Source of the DNA: an uncultured Eubacteriales bacterium
GTDB lineage: Bacteria; Bacillota; Clostridia; Oscillospirales; CAG-272
NCBI GenBank assembly: GCA_900555785.1
Contig: USMO01000058.1
Span: forward strand, 1-8,685
Direction of reading: 5' to 3'
Length of the DNA: 8,685 bases
Each line of letters starts with the position of its first letter. Positions within the stretch are counted from its first letter, which is position 1. A program made the translations under genes and the position numbers. The notes beneath the pieces were generated by a model. The model was not told the DNA's origin. It did not search any database and saw only the letters and a list, made by a program, of their open reading frames with translations. Positions 5,200 through 8,685 of this stretch are shown piece by piece.

Positions 5200-7101
5200 A
5201 TGAAAATTACATCTGTTGCTGAGCTTCAGGCAGCTTACGAATCCCTGAAGAGCTCGGTCGCGATCCGCGAGGGCGTGCATGAGACCATCGACGGTTTCCG
5301 CAAGCACATCCTGATTTGCGGCGGCACCGGTTGCACCTCGTCCGGCTCGACCTCCCTGCGCGAAAAGCTTGAGGAGGAGCTGGCTGCGCATAACCTCGAC
5401 CGCGAGGTCAAGGTGGTCACCACCGGCTGCTTCGGTCTGTGCGCGCTGGGACCGATCATGATCGTTTACCCGGACGGGACCTTCTATTCCCGCGTAACGC
5501 CGGATGACATTCCAGAGATCGTGGAAACGCATCTCGTCGGCGGCACGCCGGTTGCGCGCTTTGAGTATCACGAAAAGAGCGGCGACCACCATGTGGTCAA
5601 CTCGCTGAATGAGATGACTTTCTACAAGAAGCAGCATCGTGTTGCGCTGCACAACTGCGGCGTGATTGACCCGGAGAATATCAATGACTATGTTGCGCGG
5701 CGCGGCTACCAGGCGCTGGCAAAGGTTCTGACCTCAATGTCCCGCGAGGACGTTGTGCAGACCATGCTGGATTCCGGTCTGCGCGGACGTGGCGGTGCGG
5801 GCTTCCCGACCGGCTTGAAGTGGAAGTTTGCAATGGGGTCCACCGGCAAGAAGTACGTCTGCTGCAACGCTGACGAAGGCGACCCCGGCGCGTTCATGGA
5901 CCGCTCGGTGCTGGAAGGTGACCCGCACGCGGTTCTGGAGGCAATGGCGATTGCCGGATATGCAATCGGTTCCGATGAAGGCTACATCTATGTCCGTGCG
6001 GAGTACCCGATTGCGATTCACCGCCTGAAGATTGCCATCGAGCAGGCACACGAAGCCGGGCTCCTGGGCGAGAACATCTTCGGTACCGGTTTCAATTTCG
6101 ATATTTCCCTGCGGTTCGGTGCCGGCGCATTCGTCTGCGGCGAGGAAACCGCTCTGATGACCTCCATCGAGGGCAAGAGAGGCGAGCCGAGACCCCGCCC
6201 GCCGTTCCCGGCAATCAAGGGCCTGTTCGATAAGCCGACCATCCTGAACAACGTGGAAACCTACGCCAACGTCGCGCAGATTATCCTCAACGGTCCGGAG
6301 TGGTTTGCCGGAATGGGAACCGAGAAGTCGAAGGGCACGAAGGTCTTCGCGCTGGGCGGCAAGATTACCAACACGGGGCTTGTCGAGGTCCCGATGGGCA
6401 CCACGCTGCGTGAGGTCATCGAGGAAATCGGCGGCGGCATCCCGAACGGCAAGAAGTTCAAGGCTGCACAGACCGGCGGTCCTTCCGGCGGATGCATTCC
6501 CGCAAGCCTGATCGATACCCCGATTGACTACGACAACCTGATTGCCATCGGTTCGATGATGGGCTCCGGCGGTCTGATTGTCATGGACGAGGACAACTGC
6601 ATGGTTGACATTGCGCGGTTCTTCCTCGATTTCACGGTGGACGAGTCCTGCGGCAAGTGTACGCCCTGCCGTGTCGGTACCAGACGCCTGCTCGAGCTGC
6701 TGGATAAGATCATTTCCGGTAAGGGCGAGATGGAGGACATCGACCGCATGGAGGAGCTGGCAAACTATATCAAATCGGCATCCCTCTGCGGTCTGGGCCA
6801 GACCGCGCCGAACCCGGTTCTCTCTACGCTGCGCTACTTCAAGGATGAGTATATCGCGCATATCGTCGACAAAAAGTGTCCTGCGGGTGTTTGCAAGAAG
6901 CTGCTGCGCTACAGCATCGACCGCGAGAAGTGTATCGGCTGCGGCGTCTGCGCGCGGAACTGCCCGACCGGCGCAATCAACCGGACCGACTACACGGCAC
7001 CCGGTCACAAGCTGGCTTCGATGGAAATCGACTCGGCAAAGTGCGTGAAGTGCGGCGCGTGCATGTCGACCTGTAAGTTCAAGGCTATTTCCAAGGGTTA
7101 A
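5200..7101 (+). CDS. hydB: Hydrogenase NADH-binding flavin subunit (HydB/HndC, NuoF-like)
   Basis: This 633-residue cytoplasmic diaphorase subunit oxidises or reduces NAD(H) at FMN and feeds the hydrogenase. An N-terminal thioredoxin-like [2Fe-2S] domain comes first (Cys40, Cys45, Cys77, Cys81; ICGGTGC and GCFGLC). It is fused to the NuoF core with the FMN glycine-rich loop GRGGAGFPTGLKW (196-208), NADEGDPGAFMDR (223-235) and GAGAFVCGEETALM (307-320). An SLBB-like region follows, then the [4Fe-4S] motif ESCGKCTPC (Cys484, 487, 490) plus Cys530. The C-terminus is a two-cluster ferredoxin domain (Cys578, 581, 584, 588 and Cys615, 618, 621, 625). This is the full architecture of trimeric hydrogenase HydB, longer than complex I NuoF. 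The N-terminal domain replaces a separate HndB. Whether the enzyme bifurcates electrons with ferredoxin cannot be read from the sequence. Coenzyme NADH rather than NADPH is inferred from the family. Confidence 0.95.
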   Translation: MKITSVAELQAAYESLKSSVAIREGVHETIDGFRKHILICGGTGCTSSGSTSLREKLEEELAAHNLDREVKVVTTGCFGLCALGPIMIVYPDGTFYSRVTPDDIPEIVETHLVGGTPVARFEYHEKSGDHHVVNSLNEMTFYKKQHRVALHNCGVIDPENINDYVARRGYQALAKVLTSMSREDVVQTMLDSGLRGRGGAGFPTGLKWKFAMGSTGKKYVCCNADEGDPGAFMDRSVLEGDPHAVLEAMAIAGYAIGSDEGYIYVRAEYPIAIHRLKIAIEQAHEAGLLGENIFGTGFNFDISLRFGAGAFVCGEETALMTSIEGKRGEPRPRPPFPAIKGLFDKPTILNNVETYANVAQIILNGPEWFAGMGTEKSKGTKVFALGGKITNTGLVEVPMGTTLREVIEEIGGGIPNGKKFKAAQTGGPSGGCIPASLIDTPIDYDNLIAIGSMMGSGGLIVMDEDNCMVDIARFFLDFTVDESCGKCTPCRVGTRRLLELLDKIISGKGEMEDIDRMEELANYIKSASLCGLGQTAPNPVLSTLRYFKDEYIAHIVDKKCPAGVCKKLLRYSIDREKCIGCGVCARNCPTGAINRTDYTAPGHKLASMEIDSAKCVKCGACMSTCKFKAISKG

Positions 7102-7102
7102 T

Positions 7103-7110
7103 GAGGGGGA
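7103..7110 (+). promoter_or_regulatory. Ribosome binding site of hydA
   Basis: GAGGGGGA lies immediately after the hydB stop and 8 nt before the ATG at 7119. It favours that start over the in-frame GTG at 7113 (too close) and the ATG at 7125 (rather far). Confidence 0.65.
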
Positions 7111-7118
7111 TTGTGGAC

Positions 7119-8685
7119 ATGGATATGATCAAAGTGAAAATCAACGGCAGGGAATATGCCGTCGAAAAGGGCGCCACGGTTCTCGAAGCTGCAAAGGCGG
7201 CGCATATCGACATTCCCACGCTGTGCTATCTGAAGGATATTAACGAGATCGGCGCATGCCGGCTGTGCCTGGTGGAGGTTTCCGAGCGCCGCGGACCCGC
7301 AATGGGACCGTTCCGCATGGTCACCGCCTGCGTCTATCCCTGCACCGATGGGATGGAAATCAAGACCAACACCCCGCGGATTGCGGAATCCCGCCGCATG
7401 AATCTGGAGCTGCTGCTCTCCAACCATGAGAAGAAGTGCCTTTCCTGCGTGCGCTCCACCAACTGCGAGCTGCAGACGCTCTGCCGCGAATACGGTGTGG
7501 ACCAGTCCCGCTTTGAGGGTGTGGTCAACCACTACGAAATCGACGACAAGTCGCCGATCATCCGCGACAACAACAAGTGCATTCTCTGCCGCCGCTGTGT
7601 AGCAACCTGCTCGAAGATTCAGGGCATCGGTGTCATCGGCGCGAACAACCGTGGCTTTGACACCTACATCGGCTCTGCGTTCGGCGAAGCACTGGCAGAT
7701 ACCTCCTGTATCAACTGCGGGCAATGCATCGTTGCCTGCCCGGTTGGCGCGCTCTACGAACGGGACGACACCGACCAGGTCTTTGAGGCGCTGGCAGACC
7801 CGCAGAAGCATGTGCTCATCTGTGCCGCACCGTCGGTCCGTGCGCAGATCGGCGAATGCTTCGGCTACGAGCCCGGCACCGACACCGAGGGCAAGATGGT
7901 TGCGGCGCTGAAGGCGCTGGGCTTTGACGGCGTGTTTGATATGAACCTGACCGCCGACCTGACGATTGTGGAGGAGGCAACCGAGCTGATCGGGCGCATC
8001 CAGAACAAGGGCGTGCTGCCGATGATTACCTCCTGCTCGCCCGGATGGATTAAGTTCTGCGAGCATTATTTCCCGGATTTTGTCGACAATCTGTCGACCT
8101 GCAAGTCGCCTCAGCAGATGTTCGGCGCGGTCGTCAAGACCTATTACGCGCAGAAGATGGGCTGGGACCCGAACGACATCTTTATGGTGTCGGCAATTCC
8201 GTGTACCGCGAAGAAGTTTGAGGTCGGAAGACCCGACGAGAGCGCGGCGGGCGTGCCGGATGTCGATGTTGCCATCACGACCCGCGAGGTCGGGCGCATG
8301 ATTCAGAAGGCGGGCATCAACTTCCGCGCGCTGGAGGATGAGAAATTTGACGATCCGTTTGCCATCGGCTCGGGCGCGGGTGCCATTTTCGGCGCAACCG
8401 GCGGCGTGATGGAGGCGGCGCTTCGCTATGCGGCAGAGATCATTCTCGGCAAGAAGCTGGAGAAGGTCGACTTTGCCGAGGTGCGCGGCACCCAGGGAAT
8501 CAAGCTGGCATCTTACAAGCTGGGTGAGATGAATGTCAAGGTCGCGGTCGCTTCGAGCACCGGCATGGCAAAGAAGCTCTTGAACATGATCAAAGCAGGG
8601 GATGAGGCGGTCAAGGACGTGGTCTTTATCGAGATCATGGGCTGCCCGGGCGGCTGCGTCAACGGCGGCGGTCAGCCGATTCAGC
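7119..8685 (+). CDS. hydA: [FeFe] hydrogenase catalytic subunit HydA/HndD, 3' end cut off
   Basis: This is the H2-activating subunit; 522 codons are in the window and the frame is still open at the edge. In order it has a [2Fe-2S] ferredoxin domain (Cys36, 47, 50, 71), a His-ligated [4Fe-4S] site (His103, Cys107, 110, 116), and a two-cluster ferredoxin domain (Cys154, 157, 160, 164 and Cys197, 200, 203, 207). The H-cluster domain follows, with motif L1 TSCSPGW (304-310), L2 IPCTAKKFE (360-368), GSGAGAIFGATGGVMEAALR, and L3 EIMGCPGGCVNGGGQP (Cys509, Cys513). This is the M3-type layout of NADH-linked trimeric enzymes, and the upstream hydC and hydB fit. The usual second Cys of L1 is Ser307 and the usual Met of L2 is Ile360, while the proton-path residues Cys306, Glu286, Glu289, Arg293 and Ser326 are kept. 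Only a short C-terminal tail (small subunit-like region) should be missing. The maturases HydE, HydF and HydG are not in view. Confidence 0.95.
   Translation, partial: MDMIKVKINGREYAVEKGATVLEAAKAAHIDIPTLCYLKDINEIGACRLCLVEVSERRGPAMGPFRMVTACVYPCTDGMEIKTNTPRIAESRRMNLELLLSNHEKKCLSCVRSTNCELQTLCREYGVDQSRFEGVVNHYEIDDKSPIIRDNNKCILCRRCVATCSKIQGIGVIGANNRGFDTYIGSAFGEALADTSCINCGQCIVACPVGALYERDDTDQVFEALADPQKHVLICAAPSVRAQIGECFGYEPGTDTEGKMVAALKALGFDGVFDMNLTADLTIVEEATELIGRIQNKGVLPMITSCSPGWIKFCEHYFPDFVDNLSTCKSPQQMFGAVVKTYYAQKMGWDPNDIFMVSAIPCTAKKFEVGRPDESAAGVPDVDVAITTREVGRMIQKAGINFRALEDEKFDDPFAIGSGAGAIFGATGGVMEAALRYAAEIILGKKLEKVDFAEVRGTQGIKLASYKLGEMNVKVAVASSTGMAKKLLNMIKAGDEAVKDVVFIEIMGCPGGCVNGGGQPIQ

Noticed and set aside
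5734..7008. Antisense open frame (424 codons) opposite hydB
   Set aside because: The sense strand encodes every expected HydB motif, and the antisense product has no recognisable family feature.
7098..8066. Antisense open frame (322 codons) opposite hydA
   Set aside because: It is a shadow of the HydA reading frame, which is fully supported by its Cys motifs.

Overview
The window comes from a GC-rich anaerobic Firmicute, most likely a gut-type Clostridia lineage (Oscillospiraceae/Butyricicoccaceae-like). This rests on three things: strong AGGAGG-type ribosome binding sites, TATAAT promoters in AT-rich gaps between GC-rich genes, and a trimeric NADH-linked [FeFe] hydrogenase beside housekeeping genes. 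The taxon is inferred from style and gene content, not from a marker gene. All supported genes lie on the plus strand.

Region 1 (1-221) holds no gene I can support, but it ends in a well-formed promoter (152-180). That promoter drives a two-gene unit: an RsuA-type rRNA pseudouridine synthase (222-956) and, overlapping it by 4 nt, the RNA-binding protein Tex (953-3118). Both act on RNA or translation. A perfect 15-bp hairpin follows tex.

Region 2 (3119-4467) is a single-gene unit. An extended -10 promoter precedes a MsmX/UgpC/MalK-type sugar-importer ATPase (3306-4421), and a textbook intrinsic terminator follows it. No permease or binding protein is adjacent, so it is probably a shared ATPase.

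Region 3 (4468-8685) is a hydrogenase operon. An AT-rich gap contains a second terminator-like hairpin, an UP-element-like palindrome and a promoter (4608-4636). Then come hydC (NuoE-like, 4685-5182), hydB (NuoF-like flavin subunit, 5200-7101) and hydA (7119 to beyond the window end), with 17-nt gaps between successive genes. Together they encode the diaphorase arm (NADH, FMN, Fe-S relay) and the H-cluster subunit of a cytoplasmic trimeric hydrogenase. This enzyme reoxidises NADH, possibly together with reduced ferredoxin, by making H2. The window cuts hydA just after its last H-cluster cysteine motif.

I see no sign of an undescribed multi-gene system: no mobile element, CRISPR array, tRNA or rRNA. 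The observation most worth a second look is in HydA. The usual TSCCPGW motif reads TSCSPGW and the usual MPC motif reads IPC, so two H-cluster positions differ from the structurally known enzymes while the proton-path residues are kept.
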